Shown here piece by piece: positions 52,272 to 63,432 of a stretch of 64,000 nt of DNA. The notes under the pieces were generated by a model, which worked only from the letters and a program-made list of their open reading frames with translations, had not been told where the DNA came from and searched no databases. The translations under genes were made by a program, and so were the position numbers. This DNA is from Prorocentrum cordatum (Eukaryota; Sar; Dinophyceae; Prorocentrales; Prorocentraceae), in assembly GCA_963575745.1 (NCBI GenBank), contig CAUYUJ010003931.1:2501-66500 (forward strand), given 5' to 3'. The first letter of the stretch is position 1. The number at the start of each line of letters is the position of its first letter.

Positions 52272-52605
52272 CCTCCTCCTCCTCTTTCTCCTCCTCCTCC
52301 TCCTCCTCCCTCGTTCCTTCCCGCCGTCCCTCCCTGCCCTCCTCCCTCCCGACCTCCTCCTCCTCCTCCTCCTTCTCGTTGTTTTTCACCACCTCCTCCT
52401 CCTCCTCCTCCTCGTCCTCCTGCACCTCCTCCTCCTCGTCCTCCTCCACCTCCTCCTCCTCCTCCCCCTCCTCCTCCTCTCCCCCTCCTCGTCCTCCTCG
52501 TCCTCCTCGTCCTCCTCGTCCTCCTCGTCCTCCTCTTCCTCCTCCTCCTCCTCTTCCTCCTCCTCCTCCTCCTCCTTCCTTGTCCTCTTCCTCCTCACAA
52601 CAAGA
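52272..52605 (+). repeat. (TCC)/(CGTCCTCCT) tract
   Basis: TCC repeats with a regular CGTCCTCCT sub-array at about 52,487-52,535 (nine-base period). The Ser- and Pro-rich frames are artefacts. Confidence 0.95.
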
Positions 52606-52609
52606 AGAA

Positions 52610-53310
52610 TTGAGACGACGTGTGTTTGCAAAGGACGGGCCCGATGCACAAAGCGGGCTGACATTGAACGACAGTCTAGCGTTGTCGGGGCGGCTCTGCA
52701 ATGCAAGTGTGTGGCATGACTGACACGAGACGAACGCAAGTTAGTGCACACAGAGGCGACGCAACGCTAGCGCGAACGATCAGATTTCGCTTCTCGGCTT
52801 TGAGGGGTTCTGCTGGTAGCGGAAGTGGTAAGCGTCGTGGCGCCCCTCGGGATGCCGAAAAAGGACGTAGCGCCACCCAACAGGATTCCCCCCGTGGCCA
52901 TGTGCCATGTGTGAATCCGGTCGATCGATCCTGCTCGCAGCAGCGTGGTGTGAGGTCTCTGGCGAAGAAGCCCGACGCAGGACGGCGCCAGTAATGTTGC
53001 TAGAAGGCTTGGCTTGGCTACGCACTACGATGATGGCACACGCCGATCTACCCTTGCCACACGACGATCTTGCTCCATGGAATCCCTCAGACGGCGAAGC
53101 AAATCGGCGAACCACCTGATCAAGACAGGTGAGCACGCAACCGCTCAGAAGCCCCCTCGCAACACATTGGCAGCACATGTCGAGGGCCAGTCTCTTTCAC
53201 GAGGCACAATCTACAGGTTTGTCAGCAATTGCTTGTTTGTATGTGTAAATGTGCATTTAAGGGCGAGCGCTGCATCCACGCCATCGTTCACTACGGGTAC
53301 ATGTCTCGTG
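52610..53310. other. Complex stretch, no gene recognised
   Basis: Non-repetitive sequence of moderate GC. Several overlapping frames of 70-130 codons occur on both strands without codon bias. Confidence 0.35.
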
Positions 53311-53314
53311 CGGC

Positions 53315-53797
53315 ATGCACCGCCAATTGTCTACGCTTGCTACGGGCTATGCTGGCGCCAACAGACAGTGCATTACGTGTTTGTCAGAATTTCCCATCAG
53401 AGAGCATCGGGCTGACCACTTGTCACTGGGCGCGCCGCGCCGCCTGCTTGTCACAATCCTGGCCATCGCCAGCCCAGCCCATCGCCTCAGACTCGCCCCT
53501 CTCAACCAGGACCGTGCGAAGGGTACGAGCAAGGTGCGCATACCACGCAGGCGCGTCGTCGCAACTACGACCAAGGCGCTAGGCCTACTCACAGAGCTCG
53601 CCACGCAGACCCTTGCTACGATGTCCCAGGATGGCGAACGACGAGCCCTGCTACAAGCCAGCCCCTACATCAGCAGGGATGCGATCGATCTGCTCAGCCC
53701 ACAAGCGCAAATCGACGATGACATACATAACGCATACCCCCGCCACCCAACACACACACAGCAGGACCGGCACCCCAGCACGCGTGTTGCAGACTGA
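53315..53797 (+). pseudogene. Plus-strand ORF with a Cys/His pair motif
   Basis: An open frame of 160 codons. It contains CITCLSEFPIREHRADH, that is Cys-X2-Cys, then two His spaced four residues apart, as in small zinc-binding units, followed by a basic stretch and a helical TKALGLLTELATQTLATMSQ. The frame begins out of phase with a Cys-rich upstream frame (CKCAFKGERCIHAI near 53,240), so it may be a broken piece. Third positions are unbiased. No family is assigned and it may be chance. Confidence 0.25.
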
Positions 53798-53799
53798 GT

Positions 53800-54710
53800 G
53801 TTGCACTGGTATGGCGGCAACTCCGATAACTTCGGCCATACGACGCACAAAGCATTATGTACTCAACCTATATTGAAGCAGGCGCAGACCAGGCGACATG
53901 CACGCATGTGCTGAGCGGCCACACTATCTCACACATTTCGCCATTAGTCTCCCTGTCTATCGACATCGCCATCGACACTACACTAGGTAACGGGATGTTC
54001 CGCATGGTCATGCCAAGCGTGTGGTCCTATCAGGAGGTGGGCATCCATGTGACACGTGGTCAACCATGCAATGGGCGGCAGAAAGTGGGCCACCGAGGCT
54101 CCGATCACACGACGACTTCCAGAGAATGGTGCGGCTACACCACAGCAATTGGAACAGCTACGCGTTGGCAATGAGCTGCTTGGTACTATGATTGAACTGT
54201 TTGGATTTCACTAAGCTGTCGGCACATGTTGCTAGAAAGAACACCCCATGCCAACAAGCTGGCGACTAGCTGCCCTCAGTTCCTTTCTGTGTGAACCGCT
54301 CAGGGCCGAAGAAAGGTCACCAACGGCGTCGGTGCCCGGCTTTGATCAGTGCGTAGATATACGGGCAACTTGCACGGGCAACGACACGAAAACTGGCACT
54401 GTGCACGGGGACGCTGCACGTCAGGCTGATGGAGATAACCGGAAGTGGCGGGTGTCCATACGGATGGGGCGCTCACGAGGTCCTCATGGTGTCTGACGTA
54501 CACATAATGGCTGGCGCACGGCAAACAACAACGACCCGCCATGGCCTTCTGTGGTGTGCTTACGGACGACATCGTGAACGCAGTATCACACCTGTATACG
54601 AACTGTGCGAGGGCTGAGCTGCTGTAAGACATGCATGAAGGGGAGGGGGAGTTTCAAATGCCTCTTGCTGCGTTTTATGTGAAATGGGCCCCTATCTGGG
54701 CGTACGGTCG
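53800..54710. other. Complex stretch, no gene recognised
   Basis: Non-repetitive, moderate GC; frames under 110 codons on both strands, none with domain or splice support. Confidence 0.35.
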
Positions 54711-54713
54711 GAC

Positions 54714-54961
54714 CTAGGACAGAAGAGCATCCGTCAAGAACACGAGACCCTCTGCGGGCCAGGCTGAAAACCATCCGAAAGCATCACCTCTGCCAGGATG
54801 CACAAGAAAACTAGCGAGCACGAAGAACATTAGGGTATCCTCCCCGAGTTGACCTCGACCTTCACCTTGTCCCGATCGTAGCAGAATGGGGCGGGGCCCC
54901 AGATTTTGTGCATTGAGCCAGTGCTCGTCGTAGGCAGAGAGATGATCCAGAGGTTGGGCGT
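54714..54961 (-). pseudogene. Minus-strand gene 3' end with a frameshift
   Basis: After GGGTTCAAG the minus frame reads TPNLWIISLPTTSTGSMHKI then WGPAPFCYDRDKVKVEVNSG. At a run of four G (about 54,857) the next frame takes over: GEDTLMFFVLASFLVHPGRG then DAFGWFSAWPAEGLVFLTDA and a TAG at 54,714. Inserting one base would give a smooth VNSG-GEDTL join. The first part looks like beta strands of a secreted or enzyme domain, the second like a hydrophobic helix and C-terminus. I cannot name the family with confidence. Either a pseudogene or a homopolymer error. Confidence 0.45.
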
Positions 54962-54964
54962 CTT

Positions 54965-57035
54965 GAACCCCCCCAACCCACACCCAAGGTGAGCAGCCTG
55001 CTCCCAGCATTGTCCTGGATCCCACGGCCACTCCGCGGCCCAGCAACCCACCAAAGGCTGATGAAGAGCAAGCGTGCAGTCGGGCTGCCGGAGCAAGGAG
55101 CGCTATATAAGGAACGAAGCCCCTTGCTGGCACAAGGAGACCCTGCGTGCGCGAGGAGGGCTAGAGGAACAACCACGGAATGATCCAAGGAACCGCAAGT
55201 CCCTTCCGAACCCAAAGCTGCCCTCTTCTCAACGTCTTGGCTGAACGCAGACGCTCCTGCATTTCTGGAAGAGCCCCCCCACTGCCCCACTCCCTGCTCC
55301 TCCATCCCCGATTGCCAGTTCCACTCATGGATGCGGGCCGTGCACGCCTCAAGAAAAAAGGAATCCTCGCACGCGCACGCAAACGTGAACGACTAGATCT
55401 GGAAAGAACACAACACATTCGTGCCGTCGTTCCCAGGATCGCCGACCCTGATTCTGGTGCAGGCCTGCTTGATCGTGCGCATTAGGCACGTGCATGTCGG
55501 TGCCAGCAGGTTCGACGCACTGCCAAGCTTCATGCGATTGTGGCGACGTCACATTCGTCAGAGCAGGATACGTGACAAATCGATGTCGAACGTGAGTTTG
55601 ATGAGTCGTGACGCGAGTCATAAGTGTTACGCAGCAGGCCGTTTCGGCATTTTGCCAGTCTTGCCCAGACGTGCGCGTGCTCACCTGTCGTGGGTCGACC
55701 CCCCCAGCGTTCCCAGTTCAGCGCAGGTCACTGCGACTATCAAACCCAGGACGGGGATTCATCAGTCAGGTACGGACGGGTTGGGTCAGGAGCGCTCTCT
55801 TGCTATCTCTTGCCACCTCCTCGCTCCGGCCGCCCTGCCCTGTCTCTACCGGCCACGCCGCCTCCGTTCTTGGCGACCGGCGGCCACAGGCTCCAACGTT
55901 CCAACGCCCTACCCCCCTTCCGGGTCCGGACAACGAGCAGAGTAGGATAGCCCGGGGCCCACGGGAGCACAGCGGGAGTGAACGGTGCACCCGACAGCGC
56001 ACCACACGTTGGAGGTCCCCTTGGGGCCCCTTCCTGCACCCACCCGCCAGGCTCTGGAGAGCACGATGCTCGCCGTGCCTCCGCCCGCGAGCTTGCGGCT
56101 GCACCGTCTTCTTTCCGCCATGTTGGTCTGTTGGCACAAGGAGAACTGTTGCAGGCACCTCCCTCGCCTCCTGCCTCAGCGCGAAGACTGGGTTTCTTCG
56201 CCGCCGTCTCGTCCGAGTGCCGTCGCAGGGGCCGAAGATGATTCCGCCACAACATGTACTTCTGTTTCTCGAGCGCGGCTCCAATGATTCGCTGCGGTCC
56301 GGGAAACCTCCCCATCGTCACGACAGGACCGCGCCCGCCGCTTTCTTATTGTGCCGCTGTGTTCCTTTGCCTGGCCTGCACTGTTTACTGCACATTCTTA
56401 CTCAGCACCCTAGGAAAACTATGTAGTTCTTGCAATATTCTGCTAGCGGCAGCACCAGACCTTGCTGACAGGCCATCGGCTTCAACAGTGTTGAAATCCA
56501 ACAAACTCTCCTCCTCCTCCTCCTCCTCCTCCTCCTCCGCTTTCTCCTCTCCCTATCGCTCTTCTCTCCCCCATCTCCTCTCCATCCCTTTTCCTTATAG
56601 ATCTGCCATCCTGCCCCCTGGCAGGTTGAGGCGTGGAATAATGCCAAGGTCTGTCTGGGAGGTTCTTTTTCTTGAACTGTGATAAAGGACCCCCCTTTCT
56701 ACACCAGCAGACTCTTGCGTGCACCGCCACTCCTTTCCGAGGCCACTTCCCTCGTGCCCGCTCGCATGCGAGGATGGTGCACTTCCCGCGTGGCAGCTAA
56801 TGCCTGAACTCTTATTCCACGGGTGCCCGCTCGAGGATGGTGCACCTCCCGCATGGCAAGCCAATGTCTGAAACCTAATTCCATGCGCGCCCGCTCGAGG
56901 ATCGCGCACTTCCCGCATTCCCAGGCGCTGCTACCAAGCGTTTCAGGGCCCCCGAAGCAACGATCCCTCGTTCAAAAAAAGAGGCGTGCCCCGAGCTTAC
57001 AAGACGGCCCGTGCAGGCAAAGAACACCAAAGTGG
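54965..57035. other. Stretch without a supported gene
   Basis: Overlapping frames of 100-270 codons on both strands (55.4-56.4 kb) lack codon bias and domains. A TCC run lies at 56,508-56,540. GCCCGCTCGAGGAT(G/C) and CTTCCCGC words recur several times at 56,755-56,920, a small local tandem repeat of about 60 bp. Confidence 0.4.
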
Positions 57036-57039
57036 TCCA

Positions 57040-57355
57040 AGATGCTTCGAAAGCGGCCCACGATGACCGCAAGGCAGCCGAATATTGTTTCAAGACGGCC
57101 CAATGTGCCTCTAAGAGGGCCCAAAATGGCCACCAGGGGATCTATCAGGGTCAGCAGAAACCAAAATCATTGATTCTCCATTGGGGTCGTGAATGATGTT
57201 CGCATTCTCGCCTTTTCGATCTGCTGCCAACGCAAAACGGCCGGAAAGGGCCCCAAATCGGCATAAGAGGGCCCCACGACGGCCCAAGAGGGCCCCAAGG
57301 GACCCTCAAGACTGCCCCATAGGAGACCAAGGCAGCCCCAAGACGGCCCACACGG
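57040..57355 (+). repeat. CCAAGA/CCCAA phased repeat, block 6
   Basis: GGTCCAAGATGC, CCCACGATGACC, CAAGACGGCCCAATG and CCAAGAGGGCCCCAAG units at about 10-22-nt steps. Confidence 0.65.
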
Positions 57356-57545
57356 ATTTCAGCATCATCACCCTCATCCTCTTCGTCATCCTTATCCTCA
57401 CCCTGCTCATCCTCATCCTGATTATCATCCTCATCCCCATCTTCATCTTCATACTCATCCTGATTATCATCCTCATCTTCATATTCATACTCATTCTCAT
57501 GCTTATCACCATCTAGCAGCACCAGCGTCATCATCACCATCACTT

Positions 57546-57597
<52 letters not shown>

Positions 57598-58091
57598 GCA
57601 ACATTCCCACCATCATAACTATCATCATCATCGCCATCATCATCATGATCATCATCATCATCAGCACCATCATCCTCATCACCATCCGCAGCAACATCAT
57701 CATCAGAAACATCGTCGGCATCACCAACGTCAGCATCATCATCAGCATCAGCATCATTCTCATTTTCGACATGATCATCATCGCCATCGCCTCATCATCA
57801 TCACCATCATCGTCATCAACAATATCATCCTCATCATCCTCATGCTCATCACCGTCATCAGCATCATCACAATCAGCATCAGAAGCATCATCAGATTGAT
57901 TATCAGGATCATCATCATCATAAGATTCGGACTCGGCACTGTCGTCGTGGTCAACATCATCACCATCATCATCCTCACAATCGACATGTTCACCTCATCA
58001 TCGCAACCACCATCACCATCAACATCATCACCAGCATGAGTCTCCTACGAATCATGAGAATTTACATAACCATCATCAGCACCCACACCAT

Positions 58092-58130
<39 letters not shown>

Positions 58131-58360
58131 GTTATCAGCATCATCACAATCGTTACCATCATCAGCAGCATCATCTGCATACTCGCCGTCAACATCATCA
58201 TCATCATCATAATGAGCATCACCACAATCACCATCATCATCATCATCCGAATCCGCATCATCATCCGGTTCATCCATGTCAACACAATCGTCGTCATCGT
58301 CGTCGTGATCGTCGATGTCGCCATCCCAGTCAGCATCATCAGCATCAGCATCAGCATCAG

Positions 58361-58391
<31 letters not shown>

Positions 58392-58546
58392 GCCATCATC
58401 ATCATCAGTATCATCTCCATCATCATCACCACCATCACCATCACCATCACCATCAGCATCATCATCACCAGCATCATCATAATCATCATCCTGATCATCA
58501 CCACCACCACAACCACCCCCTTCATCACCACCACCACCACCACACC

Positions 58547-58596
<50 letters not shown>

Positions 58597-58690
58597 CCAT
58601 CCCCATTACCATCACCATCATCTTCAACATCATCATAACTTTTCTTCACCATTACCGTCATCGCCATCACCCCATCACCCTCATAATCCT
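57356..58690 (+). repeat. (CAT)n imperfect microsatellite, 1.3 kb
   Basis: ATC/CAT triplets with CTC, CAC and CAG variants. On the minus strand it reads GAT and gives an Asp run of more than 150 residues in one frame. Pure stretches lie at about 57,548-57,597, 58,092-58,131 and 58,549-58,590. Confidence 0.95.
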
Positions 58691-58811
58691 CATCCTGCTC
58701 ATCACTGCTTTCCGAAGCCAGGAGGCACGAGCTGTCGCACGTGACGCCCTCCCGTGATCCCTCCAACAATCGCAACAAAGAATGCCGGGCTGGTGGCGGG
58801 ACTTGCCGCAA
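58690..58811 (-). other. Open minus-strand island leading into poly-Asp frame
   Basis: The minus frame from ATG 58,811: MRQVPPPARHSLLRLLEGSR, then CLLASESSDEQDEDYEGDG, running into the Asp-coding GAT repeat. The Ser/Asp/Glu transition looks like natural linker sequence, so an exon whose 3' end has been swamped by repeat growth is possible. There is no acceptor evidence. Confidence 0.25.
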
Positions 58812-58817
58812 GCAATT

Positions 58818-59668
58818 GAATTACCCCAGTGCGACCCTACCTAGAAGTTGGATCCCCAAGGAAACCAGCATTAGCTGCTATGCTATGCTATGCTATGTTA
58901 TGCCATGCTATGCTGCGCTATGCTATGCTATGCTATGCTATGCTATCATGCGGCATGCTATGCTATGCAATGCAATGCAATGCTATGCTATGCTATGCTA
59001 TGTCATGCTGCGCTGTGCTATGCTACGCTATGCTGTGCTATGCTATGCTAAGCTGCGCTATGTTATGCTATGCTATGTATGCTACAGTATGCTAGGCTGC
59101 GCTATGCTATGCTATGCTTGGCTATGCTATGATATGCTATGCTATGATTTGCTTTGCGTTGTTTGTGCTTTGCTTTGCTGTCGCTGCTGTTGCGTTGTCT
59201 TTGCTTTGCTGCTATGCTGTGCTATGCTCTGCTCTGCTCTGCTATGCTATGCTACACTGTGCTATGCTGTGCGTTGCTGCGCTATGCTATGCTATGCTAT
59301 GCTATGCTATGCTATGCTATGCTATGCTGCGAGATGCTATGCTATGCTGGGCTATGCTATGATATGTTGTGCTGCGCTATGCTATGATACGCTATGCTAT
59401 GCTCTGCTGTGCTCTGCTATGCTAAAGGTCAGCGAAACTAAGATGAAGGTCGGCTAAGCTAAGATAAACCTGAGCTAAGATGAATTTAAGCTAAGCTAAG
59501 ATGAAATAAGCTAAGCTGAGATGATATAAACAACGCTAAGCTAAGGGGGCGTAACTGGGGGAACCGCGGGGCGGATGCTGGGGGAACCGCCCGGGGCGGG
59601 TTCCACTGCCCGGCCCTTTAAGCATACCGAGTAAGAACCCTTCTAGGCAGAGCCTAGGTAGGTGATAA
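58818..59668 (+). mobile_element. CCCTACCTAG TIR element, copy 2 (expanded)
   Basis: The left end is AATTACCCCAGTGCGACCC then TACCTAGAAGTTGGA. The right end is GGCAGAGCCTAGGTAGGTGA. It has the same AGCTAAGATGAA and GGGGGAACCGCGGGGCGGAT interior as 18,271-18,517. Between the left end and that interior about 570 bp of TGCTA/GCTAT pentamer repeat has been added. The element is non-coding. Confidence 0.75.
58880..59430 (+). repeat. (TGCTA)n pentamer satellite
   Basis: TGCTA repeats with TGCGC, TGTGC and TGCAA variants; a TTTGCTTTGC-rich patch at 59,148-59,215. The Met/Leu/Cys/Tyr/Ala frames are a five-base-period artefact. Confidence 0.97.
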
Positions 59669-59799
59669 CTCCTTCCTGTCGCACCTGGAAACGTGTCGGC
59701 ATGGCGGGCCAGGCGTTTCGTCTGAGACCTCCTCACGATGTCCGATCCTGAAGCTCAAGACGTGGCAACAGTAACAGCCTTTCTGATGGAGAGGGTTGC

Positions 59800-60330
59800 G
59801 GTCTCAAAGATTGGCTCTCGCCTTAGCGCCGCGCATATGTCTGTTCAAATTCGCAGGAGCATCACGGATGGAGGGTGGGTGGTTTTCAGAATGTGGCTCT
59901 CGCCTTTGCGCCAGCAAGGTCTTTTCAAAGGTTCGCAATAGTTTCGCCAATCGAGGACGGATGATTTAAAAATATGGCTCTCGCCTTAGCGCCACGCACA
60001 GTCGCAGTAAAGCGTACCAGAGCTTCGCGGATGGAGGGCCGTTCCTTTTAAAAGTGTAGCTCTCGCCTTGGCGCCCCACACAGTCGTCTTAACGGATGGA
60101 GGCCCGGTCGTTTTTTTTAATGTGGCTCTCGCCTTAGCGCCGTGCAAGGTCTTCTGAAAACCTGCAGCAGCTCCAAGGATGGCGGGCAGGCGGTTTTCAA
60201 AATGTGGCTCTCGCCTTAGCGCAGCGCACACTCGTTTGACAAGCTTGCAAGAATTTCATGGATGGGGGCGGGTGGTTTTCCAAATGTGTCTCCACCCTAT
60301 TCGCCGCGCGCATGGGTCCAGAAGCTGTGT
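59800..60330 (+). repeat. 80-85-bp degenerate satellite (GGCTCTCGCCTTAGCGCC)
   Basis: Six units marked by TGGCTCTCGCCTTAGCGC(C/A) at 59,812, 59,896, 59,975, 60,057, 60,123 and 60,204. Each is preceded by GGATGGAGGG and a T-rich line (GGTTTTCA(A/G)AATG). No coding function. Confidence 0.85.
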
Positions 60331-60600
60331 TCCGGAACGATTTGGGATTGCCAGGGCGCAACAGTCACGTTGGTCTGCGGTGTTGACTTTCCAGGACTGG
60401 CGCTCTGGCACGATTCAGGACCGTAAGGACGAAACTGTGAAGCTGATTCGCGGTGTTGATTTCAAACGACTTGTCTTTGAAGGGGGCAGCTTCCAGCAGT
60501 GAAAACAAGCTCTTGCAGGGCCCTTTGAAAGGGCCACTGGGAGGGAGGGTGTAGTGCAACATCGTTGACGCGCCTTGGGTTTACACTGATCCCTCCTCCT
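60331..60600. other. Stretch between satellite and plus-strand gene
   Basis: A tail of the degenerate satellite followed by mixed sequence; no exon recognised. Confidence 0.35.
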
Positions 60601-60717
60601 CGTGCTCCCGCCCCACCTCATCCTCCTCCTCCTCATCTCATACTCCTCCTCGTCGTCCACTTCCTCCTCCTCCTCGTCTCTCATTCATCCCTCCCGCCTT
60701 TCCTCACTTGGATCGAG

Positions 60718-61459
60718 TCCGACCGATGGCCCAAGGCTTCAGGCCAGGCCGAGAAGCTCGCTCGCAAGCATGCACAGTTTCGTTTTCGACCCGCGTCGCG
60801 ATTGTTCTCACCCACTCACTCGCTCACTCACTCACTCCTCCTTCTCCTCCTCCTCGTCCTCCTACTCCTCCTCCACCTCCCTCCTCCTCCCTCCCTCCTC
60901 CCTCCCTCCCTCCCTCCCTCCCTCCTCCTCCTCCTCCTCTTCCTCCTCCGCCCTCACCTCCTCCTCCTCCTGGGGGGGAGAGACTCCGGCGACTGCGCGG
61001 CCGAAACGTGGAGTGCTTCTGCCAGGCCCCCAGGCGCGACCTGCTTGCGGAGAGGAGGCCGAACGGAAGGGGGGTGCCAACAGTCTCGGTCGGGAGGAGG
61101 GCCGCGAGGGGGAGGGATGTGAGCGGGGAGGGTCAGGAGGATGTGCGGGGGGGGGGTCGGGAGGGGGAAGGGATGTGTGCGCGGTGGGGGGATCGCGGGA
61201 GGATCGGCGTGGACGCCAGGGGGGCGACGCTCACAGCCGGCAACGCGCGCAAGGGGTCGGCGCGAGCACCGGGGAGCCAAGGTGTCCCCAGCCCAGGTGT
61301 TCCCAGCTCTTCGCGCCGTTTGGGAGTTTCTGGAGGTCCTCCAGGCACCGTGGGAGGTGCTCTGGAGGCCAACATTGGCCTCCGCAGCGCTACTGAGGAC
61401 GCCTTCGCTTCCCCGCCCCCTGGAGGTCCACGAGCTGCGCGCGTTCAGGAGGTGGTCAG
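60718..61459 (+). CDS. Unrecognised plus-strand gene model, three exons
   Basis: Exon a (60,718 to about 60,777) after TTGGATCGAG: SDRWPKASGQAEKLARKHAQ; its end is uncertain. Exon b (60,981-61,025) after a TCC run and GGGGGGGAG: RLRRLRGRNVECFCQ, ending TGCCAG before GC. Exon c (61,297 or 61,282 to 61,459) after GCCCAG: VFPALRAVWEFLEVLQAPWE, LWRPTLASAALLRTPSLPRP, LEVHELRAFRRW, ending GGTCAG before GTACGG, a GT donor. Exons b and c join in phase 0. Third positions are GC-rich. The peptide is helical and Leu/Arg-rich. Start and stop codons were not identified and the family is unknown. The opposite strand is also open over exon c. Confidence 0.4.
60835..60972 (+). repeat. (TCC)/(CTCC) tract before an exon
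   Basis: TCC and CTCC repeats, ending about 8 bp before the acceptor at 60,980. It could serve directly as the polypyrimidine tract. Confidence 0.9.
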
Positions 61460-61764
61460 GTACGGCAGGCTCATGCCGATCGCTCCACATTGGCCGATCC
61501 TGGGCCTCTGGCGGCGTTCAACCTTGGACGCCCGCGCAGGGGTCGCTGCCGCGTGAACACGGCACGAAACTACCCTGCGGCGGAGCTGGAGGGACTCCTC
61601 CATACGGGGGAGGGCAAGTCCCAGATCCCCGACGTCGTGAACATCCCAGCAGCCCTTTAGCACGCAGGAGGCTTAGATCGTCTCTTCTTCTAGCCTCCTT
61701 CTTCACCGCATGGGGGCCCAGATACCCTCTCTCCCTGGGTCTGTGCCGGAGGGGACACGACCCA

Positions 61765-61930
61765 TTTGAGTGTCCAAGTTGGCCCAAGATGGTCCCAATA
61801 TTGCCCAATATAACCTCCAAGATGCCTCATGATACTGCGAGATTGCTCAATATGGGTTTCAACATTGCTCTAAAAGACCCCGCGACCGCTCCAAGACGGC
61901 GGTGGCCAGGGAGCTCCCCAAGGAGGCTCC
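61765..61930 (+). repeat. CCAAGA phased repeat, block 7
   Basis: TGTCCAAGTTGGCCCAAGATG, CCTCCAAGATGCC, GCTCCAAGACGGCGG units at about 11- and 22-nt steps. Confidence 0.6.
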
Positions 61931-62290
61931 CCCAAATGAGCGACGAAACGAAACAAGTCTTACACACGATGCCGTAGCGAACGTACGCCAAGGCTTACGC
62001 GGGCCGCCTGCGGGACGCACCACGCGAAGAAACGACGCTTATACGCGCGACTTTACACGGACAGCCTACGCACGAAGGTTCGCGCAATCGACCCCGCTTA
62101 CTTCCGCTGCTCGCATGGAGGCGGGCAGGCCCCAGATTATCCCGGCAAAGCAACCTAACAACGATGTGTAGGAGCATATCTGGAAGCATTCCCCTTACGA
62201 TTCAGATGAGAATCCAGTTGTAGAATTCTGCTGTTCTCGCAGTCGTAGTCGCATTCGCGATGACACTCGCAGTGGCGACGGCAGTCGTAG
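61931..62290. other. Stretch without a supported gene
   Basis: A minus frame of 64 codons (62,189-61,995) is open but unbiased. No exon matching the donor at 63,523 was found. Confidence 0.35.
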
Positions 62291-63432
62291 TCACAGCCTC
62301 AGCATCAGCCTGCCTCAGCCTCAGCCTCAGCCTGCCTCAGCCTCAGCCTGCCTCAGCCTCAGAAACAGCCTGCTTCAGCCTCTGCGTCAGTCTGCCTTCA
62401 GCCTAGGCCTCAGCTTCAGCCTGCCTCAGCCTCACCCTGCATCAGCCTCAGCCTCAGCCTCGGCCTGCCTCAGCATCAGCCTGCCTCAGCCTCAGCCTCA
62501 GCCTGCCTCTGCCTCAGCCTCAGCCTGCTTCAGCCTCAGCCTCAGTCTGCCGTCGGCCTCGGCCTCAGCCTGCCTTAGCCTCAGCCTTCATCAGCCTCAG
62601 CCTCAGCCTCAGCCTGCCTCAACATCAGCCTGCCTCAGACTCAGCCTCAGCCTTAGCCTGCCTCAGCCTCAGCCTCTGCCTGCTTCAGCTTCAGCCTCAG
62701 CCTCAGTCTGCCTGCAGCCTCGGCCTCGGCCTCAGCCTGCCTCAGCCTCAGCCTCAGCCTCAGCCTGCCTCAGCCTCAGCCTGCCTCGGCCTCAGCCTCA
62801 GCCTGCCTCAGCCTCAGCCTCAGCCTGCTTCAGCTTCAGCCTCAGTCTACCTTCGGCCTAGGCCTCAGCCTCTTCAGCCTGCCGCAGCCTCAGCCTGCAT
62901 TAGCCTCAGCATCAGTCTCAGCCTGCCTCAGCCTCAGCCTGCCTCAGCCTCAGCCTGCCTCGGCCTCAGCCTCAGCCTGCTTCAGCCTCAGCATCAGTCT
63001 GCCTTCAGCCTCGCCTTCAGCCTCAGGCTGCCTCAGCCTGAGCCTGCATCAGACTCAGCCTCAGCCTGCCCCAGCATCAGCCTGCCGCAGCCTCGGCCTC
63101 AGCCGGCCTCTGCCTCAGCCTCAGCCTGCTTCAGCCTCAGCCTCAGCCTGCCTCAGCCTCAGCCTCAGCCTCAGCCTGCGTCAGCCTCAGCCTCAGCCTG
63201 CCTCAGCCTCAGCCTCAGCCTGCCTCAGCATCAGCCTGCCTCAGCCTCAGCCTCAGCCTGGCTCAGCCTCAGCCTCAGCCTGCTTCAGCCTCAGCCTCAG
63301 CCTCCTGCCTCAGCCTCAGCAGCCTCAGCCTGCCTCAGCATCAGCCTGCCTCAGCCTCAGCCTCAGCCTGCCTCAGCATCAGCCTCAGCCTCAGCCTGCT
63401 TCAGCCTGCCTCAGCCTCAGTCTGCCTTGAGC
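62290..63432 (+). repeat. CAGCCT/CAGCCTGCCT satellite, 1.1 kb
   Basis: Hexamer CAGCCT units with a TGCCT step every 12-18 bp, and CGGCCT and CATCAG variants. On the minus strand it reads AGGCTG. If the exon at 63,523-63,642 is real, this array lies at the start of its intron. Confidence 0.97.

Noticed and set aside
58741-59457. Met/Leu/Cys/Tyr-rich ORF like a membrane protein
   Set aside because: It is the five-base TGCTA repeat read in three frames; the fifteen-base translation cycle only imitates hydrophobic segments.
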